Below the pieces are notes generated by a model, which was not told the origin of the DNA, ran no database searches, and saw only the letters and a list, made by a program, of their open reading frames with translations. Of a DNA stretch of 64,000 nt, positions 51,126 to 59,458 are shown in pieces. The position numbers were made by a program, and so were the translations under genes. Each line of letters opens with the position of its first letter. Position 1 is the stretch's first letter. Origin of the DNA: Bog-473 sp963717455 (lineage in GTDB: Bacteria; Actinomycetota; Acidimicrobiia; Acidimicrobiales; RAAP-2); contig OY970336.1 in the NCBI GenBank assembly GCA_963717455.1, forward strand, positions 5,022,001 to 5,086,000, given 5' to 3'.

Positions 51126-52706
51126 TCACAGCGGGGACAGGTCGAGGGAGTTCAGCGAAGCCCGAGGAACTTGGCTCAGGTCGAGTGCCATCTGCGTGAA
51201 CGAGATGGCCTCTCGGCGCATGCGGGCGATGTCGCACTTTTTGAGCGTCGGAATGCCCCAGTTCAGCAGGTAAGTCGGCCCCGTGATGTAATTCATCGTC
51301 ATGACGTGCCCGTCGCTCCAGAGCTGGGTGCCCTCCCCCGGCCAGCCATAGCCGTTCGGACTCCCCGGCGCGCTGACGTAGGGGCGCAGGGCGAGAGCCG
51401 GCCCCGCATCTGCTCGCTGGAGGGCGGCGAGCGAGGCGTCGACCATCGCCTTGTTCTCGGGCACGAAGATGACGCCCAGCTCGGGTTGGCCGGTCAGAGC
51501 CATCTGCCTCTCGGCGTCCTCGTTCCACTCGAGTGCCCCCAGATGCTCGAGGGTGAGGGCACAGACAGCCCTGGTCAAGGTGGAGTCCTTGTGGTTCTCG
51601 GCGAAGGTGATCTGGCCGATGCCACCGTGGAAGTGACCGGTGGTGAACGACACCATGACGGAGCGAGGCAGCGACTCCTTCGGGAGCCGACAGAGGTACT
51701 GCGATATCGCCACGATCGTATTGGGGCCGTTGTCCTCCACCGCGTTGGGCCCGTCGGTGTGCGAGTTGAGGATGATCAGCTCGTCGCTGGCACCTGGAAT
51801 GAGCCCGATCACGTTGCGGCTGACGAAAGGCTCGACGGTTGCAATGAGTGTGAGCCGGACCGTGGAGCTCGACGTAGCCAGCGCTTTGAGACGCGAGCCG
51901 ACAGAGGCGTCCACGAAGACGCCGGGGACATGGCGGATGATGCCGTCGTAGGGGTAGTAGGAACCGTGGGCGCCGGCGGCCGGCAGGTCGATGATGGCGA
52001 TGCAGCCGACGGCCCCCGTGGCCGCCAAGGAGTCGAGAAGCGAGATCAGGTCGCTGACCCCGCCCCATGGTCTCGAATATTCTTGCGTGGGGACGAGCAG
52101 GCCTTGAGGGTCGTACTTGCCGTAGGAAATTTCCTCCATGGTGCCGTAGGTGACCGGGGAGCTGGGCACCTCGAAGAGCGCGATCCTCCCCGAGAGGGAG
52201 CCGGGTGCAGGCGTCTCTGCCGCTCCGACGTAGGCGAGGGGACCCGAGACGCCTACTCGGGACGTCTGGCCCGAGTAGGGGATGTACGAGGCGGTGGCAA
52301 CCCTCTCACCCGATCCGCCGAGCTCGAGCGACCATTGCTGCGCTGTCCATTTCTTGAGCGCGACTGGTTCGGCGTGCACCTGGCTCACTCCGACCGCCTT
52401 GAGCTGGTCGATGAGCAGATCGATGTAGTGCTCGTGGACGGGTGATCCCGTCGAACGCATGCCCAGGGCGTCGAGTTCTTCGTGCCACTGGAGAAGCTGG
52501 GATGCCGGGAGGAACTGGGATCCGTCGACAGTGACTGCGGCCTCCCTCCCCAGCCTCTCGGTGGGCCAGGTCAGCCGGGCGGCCGAACTCGCGCCCGCGA
52601 CGGCGTTTGGTCCGACGATGGCGGCGCCCGCCACCGCCCCGGCGCCCAGCATGATCTGGCGCCGAGAGACGCGGCGGGGATCGCCCGGAGGGATGTGGAG
52701 CATCAC
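51126..52706 (-). CDS. Secreted M28-family peptidase-like protein, Tat signal
   Basis: The protein has 526 residues from GTG 52706 (an ATG follows directly). A twin-arginine signal is present: VSRRQIMLGAGAVAGAAIVG. The middle has PA-domain-like sequence and the metal motif LIILNSHTDGPNAVEDNGPN, where His and two Asp/Glu residues fit an M28 zinc site, with VSFTTGHFHG and LEHLGALEW as further ligand regions. M28 enzymes are aminopeptidases or carboxypeptidases on the cell surface. The start overlaps the stop of the upstream esterase gene. Confidence 0.88.
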   Translation of the reverse strand: MMLHIPPGDPRRVSRRQIMLGAGAVAGAAIVGPNAVAGASSAARLTWPTERLGREAAVTVDGSQFLPASQLLQWHEELDALGMRSTGSPVHEHYIDLLIDQLKAVGVSQVHAEPVALKKWTAQQWSLELGGSGERVATASYIPYSGQTSRVGVSGPLAYVGAAETPAPGSLSGRIALFEVPSSPVTYGTMEEISYGKYDPQGLLVPTQEYSRPWGGVSDLISLLDSLAATGAVGCIAIIDLPAAGAHGSYYPYDGIIRHVPGVFVDASVGSRLKALATSSSTVRLTLIATVEPFVSRNVIGLIPGASDELIILNSHTDGPNAVEDNGPNTIVAISQYLCRLPKESLPRSVMVSFTTGHFHGGIGQITFAENHKDSTLTRAVCALTLEHLGALEWNEDAERQMALTGQPELGVIFVPENKAMVDASLAALQRADAGPALALRPYVSAPGSPNGYGWPGEGTQLWSDGHVMTMNYITGPTYLLNWGIPTLKKCDIARMRREAISFTQMALDLSQVPRASLNSLDLSPL

Positions 52707-53706
52707 TACTTCACCGTGCTTTCTGGCCAGGCCACGTTGGACACGAGCTCGGGATGACGACCGCTGAACGCTGCGGCGGCCCTCTCGTTGGCGAGCAGCG
52801 TGTATTCCAGCCAGGCGGTGGCATACCCGAGCTCATTTTGGGGATTGCCCCCGACGTCGGCATCCTGGACGGAGTTGTGGTCGGCCGGGCGGTTTCTGGA
52901 GACAGCGATGATGCCGAGGGCAGCGCGTCCTCGGACGCTGTCGAAGTCAGTCCGTTCGGTCGTTGGGCTGGCGATGATGGCATCGAGGGGACCATGAGTC
53001 GAAATGAAGAAGGCGGGCTGGGTGAGCCGGCCCGGGTGGGCTTCGCAGTCGGCCTTAACCGGGCAGTCGGGATTCGGCGCCGACCATTTGATACTGGGCA
53101 GGGAGAAGGTCATCACCGAGGTGATCAGCCTGGGATCCATGGTGGCCACCCGGACGGCTCCGGTCGCGCCCTGGGAGTGCCCAACCGCCGCCACCTCGTG
53201 GACGTCGAGATGGCCGGCGAAAACGCTGCCCGAGGTGGCGTGGCCTTGACCAGGTAACGGGCCGCCGCGTCGATCTCCCGCCCGCTGCCGGTGTTGGCCA
53301 GCGTGGTCGCGATGACGGTGAAGCCGTAGGAGGCGAAGTGGCTCAGCAGGGTCGAGTACATGGCAGGCGTGGCGTTCGTCCCGTTTCCCCAGGTGACGAT
53401 GGGGCTCTTGAAAGCGAGCCTGTCGTAGTCGGCGGGGCGAAAGACGTCGTAGGTCGCGGTCCCGTCGGTGATCACGGTCGTCGTCGTGGCGATGGGTCCG
53501 CGTGCGCCGAAGGCGGCCGACGCCGGATAGCTGTGAGACGTCGTCGTGGCGGCACTGATGGGACCCAGCTGCAACGCCATCGGCGTCGCCAGGGTTGCCA
53601 TGAAAACAGAACCTGGTCGCAGCGCACGGCTCCTCTCGCTCGAGCGCCCGGACTTTGAAAGACTAGACAATACGGGGGGAATTGGTTCACGTCTCCCATG
53701 GAGCAA
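52706..53706 (-). pseudogene. Secreted alpha/beta-hydrolase (lipase/esterase-like), one frameshift
   Basis: The first frame has a signal-like hydrophobic stretch (VFMATLATPMALQLGPISAA), YDVFRPADYDRLAFKSPIVT, the oxyanion region VTWGNGTNATPAMYSTLL and GREIDAAARYLVKAT. Near 53235 it shifts; the other frame continues GSVFAGHLDVHEVAAVGHSQ with the nucleophile motif GHSQG, TMDPRLITSVMTFSLPS and STHGPLDAIIASPTTER. One inserted base restores about 330 residues. It resembles extracellular dienelactone-hydrolase/PET-hydrolase-like esterases. The start is uncertain. Confidence 0.84.
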
Positions 53707-53824
53707 CTCGCGACCCCGGCGGCGTTGGTGACTGCGACACAGATCGTGCAGCTCACGTACGCGCTGAGGTCGGTGGTCCTGCAGCAGGTCTGCGCGGAGC
53801 GCCCACGGGATCTATGCTCCCCCC

Positions 53825-56578
53825 TTGCGCTCTGGACGTGCCCGGCTCCGACGCCTCGCCCCGGTGTTCGGGCGTGTCGCGCCGACGGTGGTACTCGTCG
53901 TGGTTGTCGCCACCTTCGCGGAGGCCGAGCCCGCAGCAGCAAGCGGTGGTGGAGGACCACACGGATGGAGCGCGCAGCTTCCTCCGATCACCTCGACCTA
54001 CGGGAGCGGTGATTTCGGGCGCTGGACCGTCGACCATTTCGGCCTCCCGGCCTACCGCTACACGATGGACGAGCAGACGGATCCGATCGCACGTCAGGCC
54101 GAACTCGCAGGGGGAAACGACGCCTGGAGCCAAGTCGGGAACGACAGAGTGAAGGCCGACGCGTTCAACCATGGCTACACGGAGCTGTGGAGCCAGGACC
54201 GCCTGATGCAGTGGATGAACGCGCTCGACCCTACGCACCATCACATGGGGGGCGGCTACGGGTACATGAACGTCGACGGCAGGGTGATCAGCACCCTCTA
54301 CGACGACCGCCCTCAAGGTGCGCGGACGGAGCGGACGTTCGGGGTCGGTTACTTCGCCCACTCACTGGCTGCGACCGGAATCGACGTGAGCGAAGTGGTC
54401 TACGCCCCCTTCGGCAACGACCCGGTCCTCGTCCATGACGTCGAGATGACGAACACCTCGCAACGACCGGAGAACGTGTCATGGTTCGAGTACTGGGACG
54501 TGAATCCCTTGGTGCAATCTTCACACGAGTACAGAGGGCTTGACTCTCCTACTTGGTCCGCTGCCTCCTCCACTCTCACCGTCGCTCAGTTACCGCTGTA
54601 CGGCGATGACACCCCGCTTTCCATCTTCCTGTCACAGGTCTCGGGGAGTCCCACGTCGTACACGACAACTCAATCGACGTTCTTCGGGGACGGCACCGTC
54701 GCCCGTCCAGAGGCGGTCGTCCGAGATCGGCTGGTTGACGCGGATGCCCCGCCGGTCGCCAACGGCGCCGAGGGAAGCACGCTGTTCGCCGTTGAGAGCA
54801 CGCAGCGTCTTCAGCCGGGACGGTCAACGACACTGCGCTATCTCTTCGGCTACGACGCGCCCGACGACATCTCCGCCCTCGTGTCGCGATATCACCATAT
54901 GACGGATCCCTTCGCCACGAGCGAACGTGATTGGGCGACGAGCCTGCCGAAGGCCACTTTCGGAAGCAGCTATCGTTGGCTCAACAGGGAGTTCCTCTGG
55001 GATGCGTACCTCCTCCGCTCGGCCACCGTGGACGAAGAGCTCTGCGGCGAGCACACTGTGACTCAGGGCGGGTACTACCAGTACCAGGAGGGGGAGAATT
55101 GGGGGACACGGAGCTGGCTCCAGTACGCGGTTCCCCTCACATACATGGATCCCACCCTGGCGCGTCAGATATTGCTCTATTCGGCACAATTCCAACCCGA
55201 ATCGACGTTGCAGTTCCCGTACGGGTCCACAAGCCTGTGCCAGGCCTACAACCTGGGGGAGTCAGACGACTTCGACTTCTGGTTCATGTGGGCCGCCGCC
55301 AACTACGCTCTCGTCACTCGAGACTTGTCCTTCTTCGACCAATCGGTCCACTTCTACGATTCCACGACATCCGTCAGCTTGTGGCAGCACATAAAGCTGT
55401 CATTCGAACACATGCAGTCTCTGCTCGGCCCACATGACGAGTACCTTGCGCTGTCGCTGGGCGACTGGTCCGACCTGCTCCCGGCCTATTCGGGTATGAC
55501 GGAGTCGGACCTGGTCGTGGCACAGTGCGCCTTCATGTACCCCGAGCTGGCTGAAGCGGCGGACATGTTCGGGGATCACGGCTTCGCCGTGCAGTTGCGC
55601 GCAGCCGCCAGCCGGGACCTTTCGACCTTGCAAGATCAGTGGACCGGAAAGGGCTGGTACGCCCGTGGTTACGCCGAGAGTCAGGAGCTCGGTTCGGGCG
55701 TCATATGGCTCGAGCCGCAACCATGGGCGATCCTGGCCGGAGCGCCGAACCCGCGGCAGGCAGCCACGCTCGTGGCCAATATCCGCCGTTACTTGGACGG
55801 AATTGGCGCGCCCGCGGTCGTCCACGGGCCTGACCGGATAGGTACTTCTCTCAGTCCGGCGCGAGACGATCCGGGAGTGGAGGAGACGACGTCACTTCCG
55901 GGGACCGGGGAGGGCGACAACAACGCCGTCTATCCGGGAGGGACCTGGTACGAGCCCGATGGCTGGCTGACCTGGGCCTACGCGACGCTGGACGGCGAGG
56001 TACCCGCGGCCCGCTCTCTCGCCTTCAACGAGTACGTTCGCACCACCCTGGCCAACCACTCCGCGGTGTATCCCAGCGAATGGGTGGGGATCACTTCGGT
56101 GGACGACACCTGCTGGTCCTTTTATTCGAGCGCCCCCGGGCGGTGTGGCGGAGTGCTCGGCATCACCAACTACGAAGGCCAGAACACCGAGCAACCGGAG
56201 TGGATGGTGATGGGTGCGCTCACCCTGGCGGGTGTGACGCCCACGGAGACCGGATACCAGCTGTCGCCTCACTTTCCCTTTTCGAATTTCAGCCTGCGCT
56301 TCCCCGCGATCGGCCTTTCTGGAACGCGCGATTCACTGGATGGATATGTCCGTCCACTCGCGACGGGAAAGCTCGTGATGCGCGTTGCCGTTCCAAATGG
56401 CGCTCAGAGCGTGGCGTGCAAAGTCGGAAGGGCTGCCGTGCGGGCGACGCTATCTTCAGCCATGAATGCGAGTGGGTCTTCAAGCGCCTTCTCGAGGTGG
56501 GTGAGCTTCTCGATCTCAGGCAAGCGGAACCGCTCCACGGATTGGTCGGTTACTTGGCGGACGGGCACGGCCGCATAA
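53825..56578 (+). CDS. Secreted GH94/GH36-superfamily glycoside enzyme
   Basis: The frame opens at a TTG (53825) and gives 917 residues with a signal peptide (RVAPTVVLVVVVATFAEAEP, cut near AAAS). The N-terminal supersandwich domain has YDDRPQGARTERTFGVGYFA and VEMTNTSQRPENVSWFEYWD; the catalytic helical domain has RWLNREFLWDAYLLRSATVD, YQYQEGENWGTRSWLQYAVP and LALSLGDWSDLLPAYSG near residue 545, where GDWSD matches the GDWND acid motif of GH94 phosphorylases. GH94 enzymes are normally cytoplasmic phosphorylases or parts of cyclic glucan synthases; a secreted stand-alone form suggests hydrolysis or another glycan role. Divergent from the esterase. Confidence 0.85.
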   Translation: MRSGRARLRRLAPVFGRVAPTVVLVVVVATFAEAEPAAASGGGGPHGWSAQLPPITSTYGSGDFGRWTVDHFGLPAYRYTMDEQTDPIARQAELAGGNDAWSQVGNDRVKADAFNHGYTELWSQDRLMQWMNALDPTHHHMGGGYGYMNVDGRVISTLYDDRPQGARTERTFGVGYFAHSLAATGIDVSEVVYAPFGNDPVLVHDVEMTNTSQRPENVSWFEYWDVNPLVQSSHEYRGLDSPTWSAASSTLTVAQLPLYGDDTPLSIFLSQVSGSPTSYTTTQSTFFGDGTVARPEAVVRDRLVDADAPPVANGAEGSTLFAVESTQRLQPGRSTTLRYLFGYDAPDDISALVSRYHHMTDPFATSERDWATSLPKATFGSSYRWLNREFLWDAYLLRSATVDEELCGEHTVTQGGYYQYQEGENWGTRSWLQYAVPLTYMDPTLARQILLYSAQFQPESTLQFPYGSTSLCQAYNLGESDDFDFWFMWAAANYALVTRDLSFFDQSVHFYDSTTSVSLWQHIKLSFEHMQSLLGPHDEYLALSLGDWSDLLPAYSGMTESDLVVAQCAFMYPELAEAADMFGDHGFAVQLRAAASRDLSTLQDQWTGKGWYARGYAESQELGSGVIWLEPQPWAILAGAPNPRQAATLVANIRRYLDGIGAPAVVHGPDRIGTSLSPARDDPGVEETTSLPGTGEGDNNAVYPGGTWYEPDGWLTWAYATLDGEVPAARSLAFNEYVRTTLANHSAVYPSEWVGITSVDDTCWSFYSSAPGRCGGVLGITNYEGQNTEQPEWMVMGALTLAGVTPTETGYQLSPHFPFSNFSLRFPAIGLSGTRDSLDGYVRPLATGKLVMRVAVPNGAQSVACKVGRAAVRATLSSAMNASGSSSAFSRWVSFSISGKRNRSTDWSVTWRTGTAA

Positions 56579-56704
56579 GACCAAGGGTCCGGCTCAGACC
56601 CCGGATGAGCACCCCCTAATGCGAAGACCGATTAGCGCTCCCCGTCCGGCGTGTGGGGGCAGTCGCGTTCGACGCTCCGGCAGAATGAGACCACAACCCC
56701 ACCG

Positions 56705-56896
56705 TTACCATTGGCGTGTCACCACAGATCCTTTGAATCTCCCAACCTTGATGAATTCCTCGGGCGGAAGCTCGTATGCCCAGCGCTCAATGACCCCAAG
56801 CGAGACAAATGGTTCCGGTGGATCAGTGTCATAGACAAGGACCTTTCCAACCTCGCGATCAGGATCCCACCCCCGGAGATCAAGCGGTCTTGACAA
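56705..56896 (-). CDS. Small hypothetical protein downstream of usp
   Basis: The 63-codon frame starts at a TTG inside the end of the usp gene and reads SRPLDLRGWDPDREVGKVLV, YDTDPPEPFVSLGVIERWAY and ELPPEEFIKVGRFKGSVV. The composition is protein-like and the frame overlaps usp by 17 bases, so it may be co-translated. I do not recognise the family. Confidence 0.4.
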   Translation of the reverse strand: MSRPLDLRGWDPDREVGKVLVYDTDPPEPFVSLGVIERWAYELPPEEFIKVGRFKGSVVTRQW

Positions 56897-57308
56897 TCAG
56901 GACGTGGCAGCCCGCATTGTGAGCCACGGTATTAGGTACAGAGCCAATGATCCTTCGCTTTCCCTGCATCCCCTTGCTCCCGACCACGATCAGGTCGGCT
57001 CCGATCTCGTCCGCGTAGCGAACGATTGTCGTTGCCGGAGAGCCTGATTCGGTGTGAGTCACCACGTCAAGGCCCTCAATCTCCCGAGCCACCTTCTCGA
57101 GCATCCGATCCGCCGCAAGTTTCAAGAGAGCGTCGCCGCCCACCGGATCCCCTGAAGCGAGGCCCCCGCCGCCCACGCCGGCGGCCAACCGAGACACCGA
57201 TAGAAGGTGCAGCGTGGCGGCGTTCTGGCGAGCAATTTGAGCGGCCATCGTTACGGCCACTGCTGCAGTATCTGAGCCGTCGGTGCCAACAACGATTGTG
57301 GAGAACAT
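56880..57308 (-). CDS. Universal stress protein (UspA family)
   Basis: From ATG 57308 the product has 142 residues: MFSTIVVGTDGSDTAAVAV at the N-terminus and the ATP-binding pattern VVGSKGMQGKRRIIGSVPN (G-2x-G-9x-G-S) near the end, then NAGCHVLIVKTA. The ATP-binding type links it to dormancy, hypoxia or other stress responses in actinobacteria. It is separated from the IS element by about 400 bp. Confidence 0.94.
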   Translation of the reverse strand: MFSTIVVGTDGSDTAAVAVTMAAQIARQNAATLHLLSVSRLAAGVGGGGLASGDPVGGDALLKLAADRMLEKVAREIEGLDVVTHTESGSPATTIVRYADEIGADLIVVGSKGMQGKRRIIGSVPNTVAHNAGCHVLIVKTA

Positions 57309-57711
57309 TCCATGCCTCCGAATCAGAGATGGATCTGCAGATCGCATGATAGGTGTGATTCCCCCCAGGTGGACCGGAGGTTGAAGCGAAGACGTGTGGC
57401 TTGGTCCCCGGCAAGCCGTAAGTGACCACCTCGCAATTCAGCGTAAGGCCCGATTGCGGAGGACTCGAGATATCGTGCCTTGGATCGGCCCTCGCCCCCG
57501 CCCTCCCACTCTGTCCGGAGTCCTTGTAGGCGTTGCTGTCCTGACAAAACGAGTGGCCCGATGGTCCGCTCGAGGCTCGGCCGCCGCCACCGAGAAAGTG
57601 GCTCGTCCGACGGTCATGGGCGTGAGCAACCTGACCATAGGATCATCTCGTCAAAAGGGAGTGTCGTTAGCCGTCCACTTAAACTAAGTTTCGCGTTTTG
57701 ACGATTGCGTC
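57309..57711. other. 403-bp stretch between usp and the insertion sequence
   Basis: A plus-strand frame (57394-57687) is open but shows no recognisable family and has low-complexity Arg-rich character; I do not call it. It should hold the usp promoter. Confidence 0.5.
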
Positions 57712-57715
57712 CTAG

Positions 57716-59420
57716 GAGCGTGAGTCGGAATCGGCCAACGGGATCGGTCTGACGCCTGAGATCTGAGGTCCGGTCGCTCACGGGCCGGCTTCGGCATCAC
57801 AAATGGGTCCCGGTGGCCTCTGGCGGATGAGTGACGGCTGCATCCGACGTCGGTGGATCCCTCCCTATGCGCCCGCCTGGGCCAACTTTCTCAAGTTGTG
57901 GCAGAGCACGTGCAGGGCCCACTCACCTTGTGCACCCTCAAGGCCGCGTAGACGGAGGAACCCGGCGCGTTGTCGGACCTTCATTTGTCCGAAGACCGGC
58001 TCGACGATGGCCTTGCGTCTGGCGTAGTCGGCCCGTCCCGCCTTGGTGCGCAGCCGGCGTGCCATCTTCTCCTTCACCGTGGCGTCTCTTGGGATAGGAC
58101 CCCTCGGTGCGGGCGACACCCGATCGTCATGTCTGATGCGCCCGGTGGCGATCAACACGTCGACGCCGGCGTCGGTGGCATCGTTCACGTTCGCCTCTGA
58201 GAAGTAGCCGGCGTCGGCGATGAGCGTGTCGGGGTTCTCGTCGATGTCCGCGGCGCCGAGGTTGACTTCGGTGGCCTCGATCATCTCGATGAGGTGCGGG
58301 GCGTCGGCGGCCTGGTTGGACACCGAGTGGGCCAGGACCACCTGGGCCTCCTCGTCGACCACGGCCTGGGCGTTGAAGGCGTAGTGGAATCCGTCGGTCG
58401 TCTTCATCATCCGTGACTCGGGGTCGGTGAAGTTGCGCTGGGCCCGCCCATCGGGCTTGGCTCTCGCTGCCGCGTCGTCACCGGCGGCCCGGGCCTCGTG
58501 CTCGGAGGCGCCGTGCCCTGTGGCCTTGTGCTGGGCTTTTGTGGCGGCCTTGTCCCTCGCCTCGGCTTCTATGGCCTCCTTGGCCACGCGCAGCTTGGCC
58601 AGGCGACCCTCCTTGGTGGCCAACTCGGGCGGGAGCTCGTCACCGCGGCGGTCCTCACCGAACGCTTCGTCTTCGGCCGCGTCGGTGGCCTCGGCCTCGG
58701 CCAGCATGGCCGCCACCTGGGCCTCGAGCTCAACGATCCGCGGTCCCATCCGGTCATGGCTCATGGCCTTGTGCTTACTCGCCGAGGCCCGCAGCTTGGT
58801 GCCATCGAGGGCGACGCGGCCAAGGCGCACCAGTCCCGCTTGTGCGCACAGGGCGAGCACCTGGACGAAGAGGGCATCGATGGCGCCCAGGTGGCGACGC
58901 CGGAACCGAGAGATGGAGCGGTAGTCCGGAGCCGTGTTGGCACTCAGCCAGCGGAAGGCCACGTCGACATGGCAGCGCCGCTCCATCTCCCGCGAACTGG
59001 TGACCCCGGTCGAGTAGGCGAAGAGCAGCAGCTTGCACATCATCGTCGGGTCATAGGGCGGCGCACCCACCGCCTCGGTGTAGGAGTCGTAGATGACCGA
59101 GAGGTCCAACATGTCCTCGACCACCTCAGAGATGAACCGGGCCTCGTGGTTCTCGGGTAGCCAGTCTTCGAGGGAGGGTGGGAGGAGGAAGGACTGGGAC
59201 TGGTCGTAGTGGCGGAAGCGCTTATTCACCCCGGCCGGGACCTTCTCGGGGCGCCCGACCGGCTGCCCTTCCACCTCGAAGAGCTTGTCGCCGACCCGAT
59301 CGTTCGCCATGGGCAAATTCTCCCAAAACCGCAGGAGAATCGCGAATCGACGGTCGCCTCCCACCCCGGGAAAGGGTCGATCAGTCCTTGGGCGTCACTG
59401 GCGGGTTCTGACCCACGCTC
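57716..59420. mobile_element. IS1182-family insertion sequence, 1705 bp, complete
   Basis: The ends are imperfect inverted repeats: GAGCGTGAGTC at 57716 and GAGCGTGGGTC as the reverse complement of 59410-59420, with further matches inside. Both ends abut CTAG (57712-57715 and 59421-59424), the palindromic 4-bp target duplication reported for this family. One transposase gene fills the element. It lies 38 bp before the MFS start, so it may have displaced or supplied that gene's promoter. Confidence 0.88.
57865..59310 (-). CDS. IS1182-family DDE transposase
   Basis: The start at ATG 59310 gives 481 residues. The N-terminal RYDQSQSFLLPPSLEDWLPE-like region (here HYDQSQSFLLPPSLEDWLPE), CHVDVAFRWLSANTAPDYRS and the DDE-type core (VALDGTKLRASASKHKAMS with the first Asp, TLIADAGYFSEANVNDATDA with the second, and AIVEPVFGQMKVRQRAGFLR with the Glu) are intact, with a charged coiled-coil insert between. 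It should be active. There is no frameshift, unlike several neighbouring genes. Confidence 0.95.
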   Translation of the reverse strand: MANDRVGDKLFEVEGQPVGRPEKVPAGVNKRFRHYDQSQSFLLPPSLEDWLPENHEARFISEVVEDMLDLSVIYDSYTEAVGAPPYDPTMMCKLLLFAYSTGVTSSREMERRCHVDVAFRWLSANTAPDYRSISRFRRRHLGAIDALFVQVLALCAQAGLVRLGRVALDGTKLRASASKHKAMSHDRMGPRIVELEAQVAAMLAEAEATDAAEDEAFGEDRRGDELPPELATKEGRLAKLRVAKEAIEAEARDKAATKAQHKATGHGASEHEARAAGDDAAARAKPDGRAQRNFTDPESRMMKTTDGFHYAFNAQAVVDEEAQVVLAHSVSNQAADAPHLIEMIEATEVNLGAADIDENPDTLIADAGYFSEANVNDATDAGVDVLIATGRIRHDDRVSPAPRGPIPRDATVKEKMARRLRTKAGRADYARRKAIVEPVFGQMKVRQRAGFLRLRGLEGAQGEWALHVLCHNLRKLAQAGA

Positions 59421-59458
59421 CTAGAGGGGTGGGCCTCGGTGGCAGACGGGGGGTCCCG

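Noticed and set aside
50920..52068. 382-codon minus-strand frame
   Set aside because: Alternative frame of the M28 peptidase gene, Arg/His/Pro-rich and without any family motif.
57394..57687. 97-codon plus-strand frame between usp and the IS element
   Set aside because: No convincing start context or family resemblance, and composition is Arg/Pro-rich.
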